Assembly (NCBI RefSeq): GCF_030445035.2
Contig: NC_080685.1
Coordinates: 113,634,432 to 113,698,431 of the forward strand
Source of the DNA: Dasypus novemcinctus
Lineage: Eukaryota > Chordata > Mammalia > Cingulata > Dasypodidae
Length of the DNA: 64,000 bases
Direction: 5' to 3'
Part shown: piece after piece, positions 22,812-36,350 of the stretch
Position numbering within the stretch: position 1 is the first letter of the stretch
Layout of the letters: every line of letters begins with the position of its first letter
Notes under the pieces: model-generated
What the model saw: the letters and a program-made list of their open reading frames with translations, nothing else
Databases searched by the model: none
What the model was told of the DNA's origin: nothing
Position numbers and translations under genes: made by a program

Positions 22812-23780
22812 ATGATGACCAGAGAGCAACAAAAAACTACAAACCAAACCAATAATCAGGAATACATGGCAGAATCCAATGAACAAACTAAAAACCAGGA
22901 AGGGGAGCTGAACATTGGACAAGTAATTAAAGATCTCAAAACATATATTAGAGACCAACTTAATGAAGTAAAGGAAGAGATTAACAATATGAAGAAAACA
23001 CTTGGAAAGGAAATTGCAGACATACACAAAAAGATAACAGATATGATGGGGATGAACACCACAGTTCAAGAAATAAAAAATACACTCTCAGCAAATAGCA
23101 GCAGATTAGAAGAGGCAGAGGAGAGTTGGTGATGTGGAAGACAGTACATCTGAAATCAAACAGATAGTAGAACTGATCAATAAAAAGATAGAAAAAATGC
23201 AGCTAGGACTTAGGGACCTGAATAACAATACAAAATGCACAAATATATATATTATAGGCATCCCAGAAGGAGAAGAGAAGGGAAAGGGGACAGAAGGGGT
23301 GTTGGAGGAAATAATGGCTGAAAACTTCCCAAATCTACTGAGAGAGATGGATGCACATGTCCAGGAAGCACAACACACCCCAAACACCATACTTCCCAGC
23401 AGACCCATCCCAAGACATATACTTGTCAAATTATCCAATGCTCAAGACAAAGAGAAAATTCTAAAAGCAACAAGAGAAAAGAAAACCATCACATACAAGG
23501 GAGGCTCCATAAAATTAAGTGCTGATTTCTCATCTGAAACCATGGAGTAAGAAGGCAGTGGTGTGATTTAGTCAAGGTACTAAAAGAAAAACATTTCCAA
23601 CCAAGAATACTCTACCCAGCTAAACTAGCATTCAAAAATGATGGAGAGTTCAAAATATTCACAGATAAACAGAAATAGAAAGAGTATGCCAACAAGAAAC
23701 CTCCCCTTCAAGAAATACTAAAGGGAGTTCTGCAGGAAGAAAGAAAAAAAGAGGAGAGGCAGAGTTAGAGGAGAGTGTAA
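22812..23780 (+). pseudogene. L1 ORF1 pseudogene (copy E)
   Basis: Homologous throughout to the intact ORF1 at 45996-46964. The start at 22812 has an extra ATG before the usual MTR. The coiled-coil half is open to 23132, where a 1-nt loss relative to the intact copy shifts the frame. The RRM and CTD continue in a second frame (23134-23550) containing IPEGEEKGKGTEGVLEEIMAE and PIPRHILVKLSNAQDKEKIL. A stop at 23548-23550 follows SSETME, where the intact copy reads on through MEARRQWYD, and the tail continues to about 23780. It could not make a functional ORF1p. Confidence 0.9.
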
Positions 23781-23850
23781 GAGCAACAAAAAAGACAAAA
23801 AGAGAAGGAAAAAACAAACAATATATGACAAACACAAATCCAAACAAAAT

Positions 23851-26800
23851 ATGGCTAACATAAATAATTCCTTGAAAGTAATAACACTGAATGTCAATGG
23901 ATTAAACTCACCCGTCAAAAGATTCAGACTGGGAGACTGGATAAGGAAATATGACCCATCTATATGCTGTCTACAAGAAACACATCTTAAACTCAGGGAT
24001 TCATGGAGGTTGAAAGTGAATGACTGGAAAACAATCTTACAAGCAAACAATAACCAAAATAAGGCAGAAGTAGCTATATTAATATCAGACAAAATAGACT
24101 TTAAATGTGAAACAATTGTGAGAGACAAAGGAAGATACTACATATTAGTGAAAGGGACAATCTTTCAAGAAGAACAAGCAATCATAAATATTTATGCTCC
24201 TAACAAGGGCACCTCCAAATACGTGAGGCAAACACAGGAAAAACTAAGTGAAAGAATAGATGCTTCTACAATTATAGTGGGAGACTTTAATACACCACTA
24301 TCAACTTTGGACAGAAGATCTCAAAAGAGAATCACCAAAGAAACAAAAACTTTGAACAGTATATATACCCTCTAATATAGAGGAGCTGATCTAATAGACA
24401 TATACAGATCATTACACCCAAATACAGCAGGATATACATTTTTCTCAAGTGCACATGTATCATTCTCCAAGATAGACCTTATGTTAGGTCACAAAGAAGG
24501 CCTCAATGAATTCAGAAAGATCAAAATCATACAAAATAATATCTCTGACCACAGTGGAGTGAAGCTCAAAATCGTCAAGGGCCAGAAACCCAGATTTCAC
24601 ACCAATATATGGAAGTTAAACAGCACACTCTTAGAAAAACAGTGGGTCAAAGAGGAAATCTCAAAAGAAATTAATAACTACCTTGAAACTAATGAAAATG
24701 ATAACACAACATACCAAAACTTAAGGGATGCAGTAAAAGCAGTATTGAGAGGGAAATTTATAGCCATAAATTCATACATGAAAAAAAGAAGAAAGTGCAA
24801 AAATTGAGGAACTAACTGCACATTTGGAGGAATTAGTAAAAAAATAACAAAGTAATCCCACAGGAAGAAGAAAGAAAGAAAGAACAGAGATAAGAGCAGA
24901 ACTAAATGAAATAGAAAATAAGAAAGCACTTGAAAAGATAAACAGGACCAAGAGCTGGTTTTTTGAGAAGATCAATAAAATTGACAAACCCTTAGTGAGA
25001 CTAACAAAGAAAAAAAGAGAGAAGATGCAAATACACAAAATAAGAAATGAGAAAGGAGATATCACCACTGACCCCACAGAAATAAAGACTATCATAAGAG
25101 GATACTTTGAAAAACTATATTCCAACAAAAATGACAATTCAGAGGAAATGGACAAATTCCTAGAAACACATAAGCAGCCTATATTGATGAAAGAAGAAAT
25201 TGATGATCTCAATAAACCAATCACAAGTAAAGAGATAGAATCAGTCATTTAACATCTACCAACTAAAAGAACCCAGGGCCAGATAGTTTCACAGGTAAAT
25301 TCTACAAAACATTCTGGAAAGAACTAACACCAATCCTGCTGAAACTCTTCCAAACAATTGAAACAGAAGGAACATTACCGAACGCATTCTATGATGCCAA
25401 CATTACCCTTGTACCAAAGCCAAACAAAGACACCACAAGAAAGGAAAATTACAGACCAATTTCTCTAATGAACCTAGACACAAAAATCCTCAACAAAATA
25501 CTTACCGTATTCAACAACACATTAAGCGAATTATACACCATGACCAAGTGGGATTCATTCCAGGTATGCAAGGATGGTTCAACATAAGAAAATCAATCAA
25601 TGTAATACACCATATAAACAGATTGAAGGAAAAAAATCACATGATTATATCTATAGATGCAGAAAAAGCATTTGACAAAATACAGCACCTTTTCTTGATA
25701 AAACACTGCAAAAGACTGGAATACAAGGAAGTTTTATCAACATGATAGAGTATATATGAAAAACCCACAGCCAACATTGTTTACAATGGTGAAATCCTAA
25801 GATCCTTCCTGCTAAGATCAGGAACAAGACAAGGATGCCCACTCTCACCTCTTCTATTTAACACTGTCTTAGAAGTACTTGCTGGAGCCCTGAGGCAAGA
25901 ACCAGATATAAAAGGCATTCAAATTGGAAAGGAAGAAGTCAAAATTTCATTATTTGCAGATGACATAATCTTATACATAGAAAACACTGAGAGGTCTACA
26001 ACAAAGCTTCTAGAACTCATAAATGAGTTTAGTAAAGTCACAGATTATAAGATCAATGCGCAAAAATCATTAGCATTTCTGTACACCATTAATAAGCAAG
26101 CTCAGGAGGAAATCAAGAAACAAATACCATTTACAATAGTTAATAAAAAAAATCATATACCTAGGAATAAATTTAACTAAAGATGTAAAAAACTTATACA
26201 CATAGAACTACACAAGACTGTTCAAGGAAATCAAAGAAGACCTAAATAAATGGAAGAATATTCCCTGTTCATGGGTAGGAAGACTAAATATTATTAAGAT
26301 TTCTATCCTACCAAAACTGATCTACACATTCAATGCAATCCCAATAAAAATCAACACAGCATTCTTTAAGGAACTAGAAAAACTAGCTATGAAATTTATT
26401 TGGAAAGGAAAGAGGCCCCAAATAGCCAAAGACATATTGAAAAAGAAAAACAAAATTGGAGGAATCACACCACCTGACTTCAAAACACACTACAAAGCTA
26501 CAGTAGTGAAAACAGCATGGTATTGGCACAAAGAGAAACACACAGACCAATGGAACCAAATTGAGAGTTCTGATATAGATCCTTATATATATAGTCATAT
26601 AATATTCAATAAAACCACCATACCCTCTCAACTGGGAGAGAATGGCCTATTCAACAAATGGTGCCTGGAGAACTGGATATACATATGTAAAAGAATGAAA
26701 GAGGATTACCATCTCACAACTTATACAAAAATCAACTCAAGATGGATCAAAGACCTAAATAGAAGAGCCAAGACCATAAAGACTTTGGAAAGCAGTGTAG

Positions 26801-27645
26801 GGAAGCATCTACAAGACCTTGTAATAGGAATGGCTTCATGAACATCACACCAAAAGCACGAGCAGCAAAAGAACAAATAGATAAATGGGACTTCCTCAAA
26901 ATTAAAGCCTTCTGCACCTCAAAGGTGTTTGTCAAGAAAATATTTTGTAACCATATATCAGATAGGAGATTTATAACATGTATATATAAAGAATTCCTAT
27001 ATCTTGAAAATAAAAAGACAAACAACCTATTTAAAAAATGGGAAGAAGATTTAAACAGACATTTCTCCAAAGAAGAAATACAAATGGCTAAAAAAACACA
27101 TGAAAAAATTTTCCAAATCTTTAGCTATCAGGGAAATGCAAATCAAAACTACAGTGAGATACCATCTTACTCCCATAAGACTGGCAGATGTGAAAAAAAC
27201 AGAGACCAGAAATGCTGGAGAGAATGTGGAGGAATGGGAACACTCATCCACTGCTGGTGGGAATGCAGATGAATCCAGCCATTCTGGAGGACAGTTTGGC
27301 GGCTTCTCAAAAAAACTAGCCATAGATTTGCCATATGACCCAGCAATTCCACTGCTGGGTATGTACCCAGTAGAACTGAAAACAAGGACACAAACTGATA
27401 TATGCACACCAATGTTCATAGCAGCATTGTTCACTATCGCCAAAAGTTGGAATCAACCCAAATGCCCATCAACAGATGAGTGGATCAATAAAATGTGGTA
27501 TATACATACAATGGAATACTACTCGGCTTTAAGAACAAATACACTACAAACACATCTGATGACATGGATGAATCTTGAGAACCTTATGTTGAGTGAAGCA
27601 ACCCAGGCACTGAAGGACAAATACTACGTGACCTCAATGATATGA
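23851..27645 (+). pseudogene. L1 ORF2 pseudogene (copy E)
   Basis: Homologous to the intact ORF2 over its full length. The endonuclease part is open from 23851 to 24375 ([28 protein letters not shown] visible) and is then broken by a small insertion/frameshift. Later pieces at 24481-24807, 24995-25252, 25548-25745, 26389-26841 and 27100-27645 carry the linker, RT and C-terminal regions. The RT motif FADD is still encoded near 25956. Several stops and frameshifts preclude a full protein. The minus-strand frames over this gene are shadows. Confidence 0.92.
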
Positions 27646-30454
27646 AATAAGTAAACCAAGCTGCCTCAGAGAGCTAGAGACTGGGTGATAGGCTTACAGG
27701 AAATCGGGGTAGAGGAAGGATGTAAGCTGACATCTACATGGGTGAAATCTATGATAAGCTGGAGGTAAGTATGTGTACAAGGAAGGGATAAAATGGGGGC
27801 ATAGGGTTACCTTTGGGTGGGGCTTTGTGGGCTTGAGGGGGGCTAGGGATGGGCGGATGGGTAATATTGTCCAAGAAATTGGGTGGAGGGTGGGACAACA
27901 TATGAACATAGGAGATTGTCAGGTGTTGGTTGAGAGTATAATGCTGAGAAAACCTTTTCAAAATATAATTAGGAAAGTTACCTGTTCAAGATACTTAAAG
28001 GGGATAATCTGATGTAGGACAGACTCCTAGGGAATATGTGAATGCTCATTTTGCCAGAGTGGGTTATATCATTGGGTAGAGACCCATATAATGAGAGTGA
28101 AGGTATACCAAAATCCTGGGGAGGACAAATGCCATCAAATAGAGGGAACTATATCTCTCAAGAGAAATGGTGGCTCCCAGGGCATTAGCATGTTGAGCAT
28201 GTCATGCCCTCAACACTGTTGCAAATATCTCTGAACATGGCTCCTCAAGAAATGAAGATTGACTGTCACTGTGGGTCCCAAGGGGAGGGGGAAATAGATA
28301 TTGAATAGATGGAACCAACATAACTGAGAGGGCAATAGAAGTGTTTCACAAGAGTATGCAAGGATGGATATAAAACATGTAATATTACACCAAAAACATA
28401 TAGGGGCTGACAGACTAATAATGTAAATTATAATGTAAAACATAGGATAACTAAAAATTTAGAAAATTGTATAGCTTAAAATATAAAGCACAATGTAAAC
28501 ACAAATGTTACCTTGTTTGAAAGCTATTGTCTCAAAATCTGTACATCAGTTTCAGTAAATATGGTATGAATATGTTAAAAGATTATTGCTGTGGAAGGGA
28601 AAAGGTTTTATATTGGATATGTGGGAGTACTATATTGTATATATGAATTACTGTGATCTATAACTCTTGTGAAGAGAAGTTTTATAATTAAGAAAAAAGA
28701 AAAGAAAAAGATAGGATGCAGAATTTTTCCAAATCAATATGTATTCTATATCTAACCTTTAAACTCATCGCTGTATTCCATTTTACTATTAAGGGAACGT
28801 GGCATTATATTGGGCTTCACTTTTCAGGAAGTTTTGGATCACAGAGTGGTTCAACAATGGCAGCAGAGGAATACTGGTATGGGATATTATTGACAGGGGA
28901 CATATGGTTGACAGGGAGTTATACAGGGCATGTGTCCAGGGTGCATGGAAATGTTTGGATATATTCATAGTGGAAACAATTAAAAACAACAGCTGGGGGG
29001 GTACTTACTGGGTTCCTGGCAGGGGGGAGGGCTCTGTCATGGTACCTAGGGGAGCAGCAGCAGTCCCCCAGGTGCAACGGCAAGTCCCAAGAAGGAATGA
29101 GGGTCCAACAGTGAGCACCTGATACTAATGACTATCCACCTAAAATAAGAACAAGGCCTAGAGCAGCACTGTGCCTAAGAGTTCCCTCCTGACAGCCTCC
29201 GTGTTACTCAAATGTGGCCAGTCTTGAAGCCAAACTCAGCATGTAAATGCACTGCCTTCCCCCTAGCGTGGGACATGACACCCGGGGATGAGCCTTCCTG
29301 GTGCCGAGGGATCACTACCAAGTACCAGCTGATGACGTAACTAGAAAATGACCTTGAATTAAAGGTTCAACTCGGACCAGCATAATATCCCTGTCTACAT
29401 ATAATAACAGGAGTTAAAAATGCTTTTTGACCTAATGTAAGGGGGAAATGGAAAGGAGAAATGAGTTTATATGGCTATGAGTCTCTAAAAAAGAGCCTGG
29501 AGGTTGTCAGAAGGATTGCCCTAATGCACACCTGAGCAGAGTCTCAGAGACAGATAAAGTAGATACCACCCCAGGTATTGGTTCTTTTGAGGGCTAAAGA
29601 GACCCACAGGTTTTATGGTCATGGCAGATGGAGTTCACTGCCATGTCAGTTGGCCCTTCTTTGGTGTTGGTGTTTCTGCGTGATGGAGCTGGACTCAAAT
29701 GTGATCTCTTTTCACAAGCCTTTCCTGTTACTTTACCAGAATTGTAGTTGGTGCTGGGGTTTAAGATATACCTAGGGGATCTGAATCTCTGGACTGACTA
29801 TATGATAGCCAGGCCCTGAGCCTCAACAGACTTCATCTCCTACACTCCAGTTTATTGGACTTACCCCACTCAGCTAACATGGAGTTGAAGAATGTCAGCC
29901 ACCACACCATGGAGCCAAGAGTGCTCCATGAAAGCAGGAGGATTGCATCCAGTATCCATGTGGAATCTTAGTCCCCTCTGACATAGATGTGGAATGGACA
30001 CAACCAATCCAAGGTCCACAGGATGGAGGAATACAGTAAGGATTAGAGTGGACTTACTGATATTCTATTCATGAACTATTGTGGTTAGTAATTGAGAAAA
30101 TGTGGCATTGGTGTTGCGGGGAATGGGAGGAAGAGATGAGATGTGGAGGCATTTTCGGGACTTGGAGTTGTCCTGGGTGGTGCTGCAGGGACAATTACCG
30201 GACATTGTAGATCCTCCCATGGCCCACTGAATGGAACGTGGGAGAGTATGGGGACCATTGAACATGTGGTGCAGCAATGCCCAGAGATGTACTCACCAAA
30301 TGCAATGAATGTGTCATGATGATGGGGGAGAGTGTTGCTGTGGGGGGAGTGGTGTGGTGGGGGTGCTGGGGGTGAATGGGGACCTCATATTTTTTGAATG
30401 TAATATTTTTAGAAAATGAATTAAAAAACATAAAGTTATAAAAATAAATAAATA
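27646..30454 (+). other. Long L1 3' UTR (copy E) and A-rich tail
   Basis: About 2.8 kb separates the ORF2 stop from the element's end. It aligns nearly collinearly with 50859-53655 of the intact copy (shared phrases include 'gatcaaccaggaaatcgg'-type text at the start, 'aataaaacatgtaatattacacca', 'cccctagcgtgggacatgacacc' and the final G-rich tract at 30331-30380). It contains no conserved ORF. The G-rich polypurine tract before the terminus is a common L1 3'-UTR property. Confidence 0.8.
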
Positions 30455-32735
30455 GTGCACATGACTCCTTATACTTCAGGTGTAATTCTGGGAGTTTCTA
30501 ATAACATATTGTGAAAACCATGTAAGCATTTTTCATAATTGAGTTCCACAGCTTCCAGACAAATGCCTGCACATAATTCACCCCAAAATATGTTTAAAGG
30601 TAGATATTGTAAATGAAGATTACAAGGATTGTCTAAATCAATAAATACACAAATTAATATATTAATTAACAAAATATGTCATCTAAATTTTTTAGGTCTT
30701 TGCAGAAAAGGCAAGCAATCATTTACTTTTACAATTTTATGTATAGGAACATCTCTGCAATAACTTAGTTATCCCAGGAGACATTACTTTGTGAGTTATC
30801 TTCCTGTAATCTGTATACTATTTAAGAATAGTCATGGTTAACAATCTGTATTTACATGTGCATAGCCTTTATGATGTTGTACTTTTAAAAGAAAATTGCT
30901 TTATCAAATTTAGAGTGCTAGCATTCCTTTGCTTCTTTATTTGCTTCTGAAAAAAATAAGAGTAATATGAATTTGAGATGGAAGAAATGTAGTGCTTAAA
31001 CCCCCTTTTAGAAATTTTAGTACTTATTCATTCATTTTTCATTAACATTGCTACCATTATGAGAAACTCTAATTACTTTTAAAAATATTAAATTCATGAA
31101 CTAGGCATTTTTACAAATTTTATCAAAAAAGAAACAAAGTCAAAGATATATATGAAGATCTACATACACAGAAATAAATGGCAGAGTCAAGATATAAAAT
31201 ATATCTTCTTCTGTAGTCTGCAAAAATTCACCTCTGTCCTGCTGACATGTTATATATTTAAGCTAGAAATGTATAATTGGTGATTTTGAAATAATAAAGT
31301 ATGTTCACTTTATGTTCCAACTGTGAGATCCTGTTGTGTTTTTGTAATAAAGTAGAAGAAATCTGATACGGAATTTAGTGAGGAAAAAATTAAGCAATTA
31401 TTTTTAATAATCTCAATTTTGCATGAGGCTAGTTTAAATAGGTTAGAACTACTTATAAATAGAAGAAGTTAGCAATTTTCAATCAGGGTCATCATACAAT
31501 ACTATCACAAGTTTTCAGTAAACTTGTTGGTATAAAAAAGGAACAACTACTTATTGAAGTAGTTTTTTGAAGAATTCTGAAATAAAGAGGAGTAGAGATA
31601 GAAAGCTTTTACTCTTGAGCTCAGAAGGTCAGTCTGAAAGTGACAGGTGTCCTGTCTTCTTACAGTGAGCAGAGTTTCTCCAGAAGTAGTTATATTTGTC
31701 AGGAGAAAAAGGGACACAGAGCAGGAAGGTGAAGTGCATTAGCACTGAGGGTTAGAGAGGCTGGATAAAGCAAGTCTGAAAGGTACATTCTGCAGTTTCA
31801 AGGCAACAAGGAAAGCCATTCCCATTTCAATGGCATGAGTTAAAATATGACTCAAAGCTGAAGGAACTTCAGAAGAAATCATCCTGCACTTGAGGGTTGA
31901 GTAAGGGTTGCTGAGAGTGACTATGAAAAAGAACTTTATGAAGGAATCATGTGTGAATATGACAACAATTAATGACTCACACTCAAGCAATGTCTTTCCA
32001 TATCAGCTTCTTCAAGTTCTGAAGTATGTTCAGGTGTTATCGAAAATACATAACAGTATTTGACAAAAAAACAGAAGAATAAAGATTTGAAATTTAGTGA
32101 CCCTGATAGTATCAATATATAAATAGTTTCACCACAGGTAATATCTACATATCAAAAGTTGTAAGTGATTCTTTTGAACAGAGAAAACTAAGCACCTATG
32201 TACATTCGAGGAACACATGGAGAAGCATGAGAAATGTATGGTGGCATTTAATGGGAATGATTTAGTGGTCATGGAATGGATTATAATTGATTGTAATATA
32301 TTGATAAGCTCTGAATAAATAGTACCCTCCAATCTCTACTCAGATTCTACAAGGTTATCACATTATCATAAATATTAACATACATGAAACCTGACTAATG
32401 AGATGGGGATGAATAGAAATTACCTATATTAAATCTTTTTAATCTTCTGGGCAAATATTTAACTTCCAGTAGATACATTTTATAACTAGTAAATGATAGA
32501 AATAGATGCAAACATATGCACAAGCTAGTAAATATTACATTTTACTGCTATCCCAATTCTGAAGACAAGTGTAAAAAGCAGGGAGCCCAAAGGAGAATGG
32601 GAAGTATGTTATAACCTGACCAAACCATTTTAATAGAATATAAATGTATTAATGAGAGGCAATATATGAGCTCAGATTAATTCCTTCCACATGTGAATCT
32701 TCCATGTTTCTTAGGGATTATTTACCTGACTCTTC
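30455..32735. other. AT-rich sequence upstream of the olfactory receptor pseudogene
   Basis: No exon-like ORF or clear young repeat was recognised. Olfactory receptor genes often have non-coding 5' exons some kilobases upstream, so such an exon could lie here, but none can be identified by eye. Confidence 0.45.
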
Positions 32736-33697
32736 ATGGCCAAGGGAAATTTTCCTAAGATGCCCAACTCCACCACAGTGACTAAATTCCTGCTTACAAG
32801 GTTTTCTGATGTGTGGGAGCTCAGAGTCTTACATGCCTTGCTGTTATTACTGATGTACTTGGCAACCCTGGTGGGGAATCTTCTCATTGTCATACTAATC
32901 ACCTTTGATTGGAAACTTCACACCCCCATGTATTTCTTCATTAGGAATCTGTCTGTTTTAGACATGTGCTACATTTCCATCACAGTCCCCAAGGCATGTA
33001 TCATCTTCCTACTTGACAGCATGGCAATCTCCATGGCTGGATGTGCAGCTCAGCTCTTCCTCATGGTTGCATTTGTGACAGTAGAGCTGCTGTTCATTAC
33101 AATCATGGCTCATGACCGCTATGTGGCCATCTGCCAGCCCCTGCACTACTCTGTGATCATGAACCCTCGGGTCTGTGTCCAGATGACTCTGGCCTCTGTA
33201 CTCAGTGGTCTGGTCCACTCTGGATTCCAAATCAGCATCACATTCAGGCTGTCCTTCTGTCAGTCCAACGTGGTCCATCAGTTCTTCTGTGACCTGTCCT
33301 CTCTTCTGAAGCTCTCCTGCACTGACACTTTAAACAATGAAATTTTAATTTTCATCACTTCAGTGGTGATTGCTGGTGGCTGCTTTGCCTTCATCATCAT
33401 GTCTTATATTCACATATTTTCTACTGTGCTCAAGTTTCCAACCAGTGGTGAGTGAGGAAAGGCTTTTTCCACCTGTGTACCTCACATCGTTGTGTTAACA
33501 ATTTTTGTCAGCTCAGGTGTTGCTGTGTATGTGAAGCAGTCTCCAGCTCACCCACATTTCAGGATACACTCTCTTCTGTATTCTATTCTCTAGTCCCTCC
33601 TTTCTTGAATCCAATCATCTATAGTCTTAGAAACAAGCAGATAAAGGAAGCTGTAAAGAGAGTTATGAGGAGAAAGCTTTACTCAGGAAAAAAATAG
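32736..33697 (+). pseudogene. Olfactory receptor pseudogene (OR14-like)
   Basis: A single-exon class II olfactory receptor: a seven-helix odorant GPCR of olfactory neuron cilia. The frame from 32736 shows an N-glycosylation NST at residue 11, GN in TM1 (47-48), PMYFF (64-68), MAHDRYVAIC after TM3 (DRY at 127-129, His replacing the usual Tyr in MAYDRY), and SYIHIFSTV in TM5. A TGA at 33453-33455 ends it after 239 codons. The same frame continues behind the stop with GKAFSTC and TM6, then a net 1-nt loss near 33550 shifts the rest ([17 protein letters not shown]7) into another frame ending at 33697. The alternative start at 32760 (MPNSTT) is the more usual N-terminus. The wording is closest to family OR14 from memory; the subfamily is uncertain. 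Two disablements make it a recent pseudogene or a segregating allele. Confidence 0.93.
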
Positions 33698-33850
33698 CAT
33701 AATTGTTTGAAGCTGAAATTTTCAATCATAAAAAAAAAATCAACTCTCAGACTAGCATTTCAGGGAATTTCTGTTTACCTGGGATTCATTAGCACTCCCC
33801 CTTGATCACAAAGTAGGTCTTTCCCTCTCAGTGTTTATGTCTGTTTATCT

Positions 33851-34252
33851 TTGTTTTTTTTTAAGATTTATTTCTCTCCCCTTCCCCCCCACTCCAGTTG
33901 TCTGCTCTCTGTGTTTATTTGCTGCATCTTCTCTGTCCACTTCTGTTGTCATCAGCGGCATGGGAATCTGTGTTTCTTTTTGTTGCATCATCTTGCTGTG
34001 TCAGCTCTCCATCTGTGCAGGGCCATTCCTGGGCAGGCTGCACTTTCTTTCATGCTGGGCAGCTCTCCTTGGGCGCACTCCTTGTGTGTGGGGCTCCCCT
34101 ATGCAGGGGACATCCTTGCGTGGCATGGCACTCCTTGCATGCATCAGCACTGCACATGGGCCAGCTCCACACGGGTCAAGGAGGCCCTGGGTTTGAACTG
34201 CAGACCTCCCATGTGATAGACGGATGCCCTAACCACTGAGTCAAGTCCGCCA
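33851..34252 (-). mobile_element. DAS-III-type SINE, second copy
   Basis: The minus strand starts ggcggacttgactcagtggt, continues through the B-box-like 'ggaggtctgcagttcaaaccc' and 'ctggcccatgtgcagtgctgatgcatgcaaggagtgccatgcca', and ends in an A-rich tail represented by the T-run at 33848-33856. It aligns over its whole length with the copy at 12375-12788. It lies 150 bp downstream of the olfactory receptor pseudogene. The three plus-strand frames of 113-121 codons over it are spurious. The target duplication was not clear. Confidence 0.9.
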
Positions 34253-35529
34253 ACTCTTTGATCTTTTTAAAAACACTTTTTATAAAGCAATCTGAACTCT
34301 AACCTAATCAGAGTATGTACCACTGTTGGTGAATTATCACAAAGGGACTTATAGATAATCAGTCAGTAGCCAAGTAAAGAAAATTGTGTCATTTTTTAAA
34401 GTCTTTTCTTTTGTGTGATGTTTTGAAATGGAATCAGTCACTGAAGAATTGTGTGAGCTGTGTGACAACCAGAGGAACAAAACACATATAGTGGGTGACC
34501 TAGGAGACACTTATCTCCAGATGTTGCTTTGTATGCACATTTTCACATTTGTTGTGTGGGTTGGATATATATTGGGCTTCAGTGTGAGGCTTTTAATATG
34601 TATCATAAATCAAAAATATTATCAATGAGGTTAAATCATGCGAGACTTGGCAAGTGTGTGCAAATCAAGTCTGTTTGAATTTCATCCTCTTCTTTCAAGG
34701 CAACTTTTATATGAAATAAAATAACAGACAGTTCTCAATAAAAACCTTCTTCTTAAGTTTCAAGAATAATTTCAATATTGTTGTACCTGAATTTTTGTTC
34801 ACATATGAAAATGTTTCTAAAATAAATAATTTGATAAAAACTGAAAATAGATTTTACATATTTGTAAATATCACCAATTAACTTTATCAAAATGATGGCA
34901 AATTTACACTTCTGCCAACAAAATTCTATTCACATACCTACTTACCTGTATATGATATGGTTATTTACTAATTCTTATTAAAATTATGGGCAAACCATCT
35001 CATTGTTGATGCAATTTGTAGGTCCATTATTTCTAGAGATGTAGAGAATTAGTTCACCACATATGGAATTGAAATATTTTTGACAATATCAGGATGTAGG
35101 AACAAAACTGCATTAGAATAAAAAAATGGCAATAAATGGAGACAAAAATTCATAACAACAAATACAGGTAATCAGAAATGTTAAATAAGAAGGTTAATAA
35201 AATAAACACCACAAATATATATATATGTGTGTATATATATATATATCTTTTTGGGGTAATGGAAACATTGTCTGAAAGGATGATAGCACAAGTCTGATGA
35301 AACTGAGAGCCACTGAGTGTGTGTGTGTGTGTGTGTGTATATAGTTTGTTTGTTTGTTTGAAATATACATTTTTCTTTACAAAGAAGAATGAAAAGATCT
35401 GGTTAATATCAGAGTAGGCAGGGCTATGCGCTTTTCTACAAAAACTTTATGTCTGCCCTAAGGAGCTTGATAAATTACACTCACAAATTATTCTACTCAT
35501 GCTACAAATTTCCCCTGATTATACATTTC
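34253..35529. other. Unclassified AT-rich sequence with simple repeats
   Basis: No gene was recognised. 35214-35248 is an (AT)n/(GT)n tract, 35317-35340 is (GT)n, and 35344-35360 is a (TTTG)n run. The remainder is AT-rich and unassigned. Confidence 0.5.
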
Positions 35530-36350
35530 TTTCTTTTTTCCTTCTTTATTTTCTTTTAAATGTTACATTCAAAAAATATGAGGACACATATAGCCCCCAC
35601 CCCCCCACCCCACTCCTCCCATATCAACAACCTCTTCCATCATTGTGGCACATTCACTGCACCTGGTGAATACATTCTGGAGCACTGCTGCACCACATGG
35701 ACAGTGGTCTATGTTGTAGTCTACACTCTTCCCCAGTCCACCCAGTGGACCATGGCAGGACACACAATGTCCAGCATCTCTCTCTGCAGCTCCACCCAGG
35801 ACAACTCCAAATCCTGGAAATGCACCCATATCATATCTCTTCTTCCCTCTTCCTACCCTCAGCAGTTACCGTGGCCACTTTCTCCACATGATATTACAAT
35901 TTCTTCCCTTATGAATCACAATAGTTCCCCAGCAGAACACCAGTAAGTCCACTCTAATCTATATTCTATTCCTCCATCCTGTGGACCCTGGGATGGTTAA
36001 GACCGGTCCCCCTCTACATCAAGAGGGGGCTTAGATTCCAAATGGGTGATGGATGCAATTCTCCTGCTTGTGGTTGTAGGCACTCTTGGCTCCCTGGTAT
36101 GGTGGCTGATCTTCTTCATCTCGTTATCTGGCCAGGGCAAGTCCAATGAACCAGAGGATAAGAGTTGCAAGTTTGCTGAGACTCAGAGCCTGACTGTCAC
36201 ATGGATAGTCTAGAAATTCAGGCCTCCTGAGTATACACCAACCCAAACACCAACCATAGGTCTGGTAAAAGTAACAGAAGAGTTATGTGTAGAAAGGTCA
36301 TATCTGAGTCCAACTCCATCACACTCAGGAACACAAATTCCACCAAGTAT
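35530..36350 (-). mobile_element. Antisense 5'-truncated L1 3' UTR
   Basis: On the minus strand this matches the last 0.8 kb of the young-type L1 3' UTR: a plus-strand C-rich tract at 35596-35620, 'cctggtgaatacattctggagcactgctgcaccacatgg', 'gaccctgggatggtta' and 'gagggggcttagattcc'. It starts with the T-rich antisense tail at about 35530. The 128-codon plus-strand frame at 35560-35946 is inside it and is not a gene. Confidence 0.8.

Larger units (their letters stand above)
21282..30454 (+). mobile_element. Full-length young-type L1 (copy E), mutated
   Basis: An approximately 9.2-kb complete L1: 5' UTR with tandem monomers (21282-22811), ORF1 (22812-23780), 70-bp inter-ORF spacer, ORF2 (23851-27645), an unusually long 3' UTR (27646-30430), terminal 'atattttttgaatgtaatatt' and A-rich tail. 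It is the same family as the intact copy at 43259-53682 and aligns with it end to end except in the first part of the 5' UTR. Several stops and frameshifts inactivate both ORFs. No clear target duplication was found. Confidence 0.92.
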
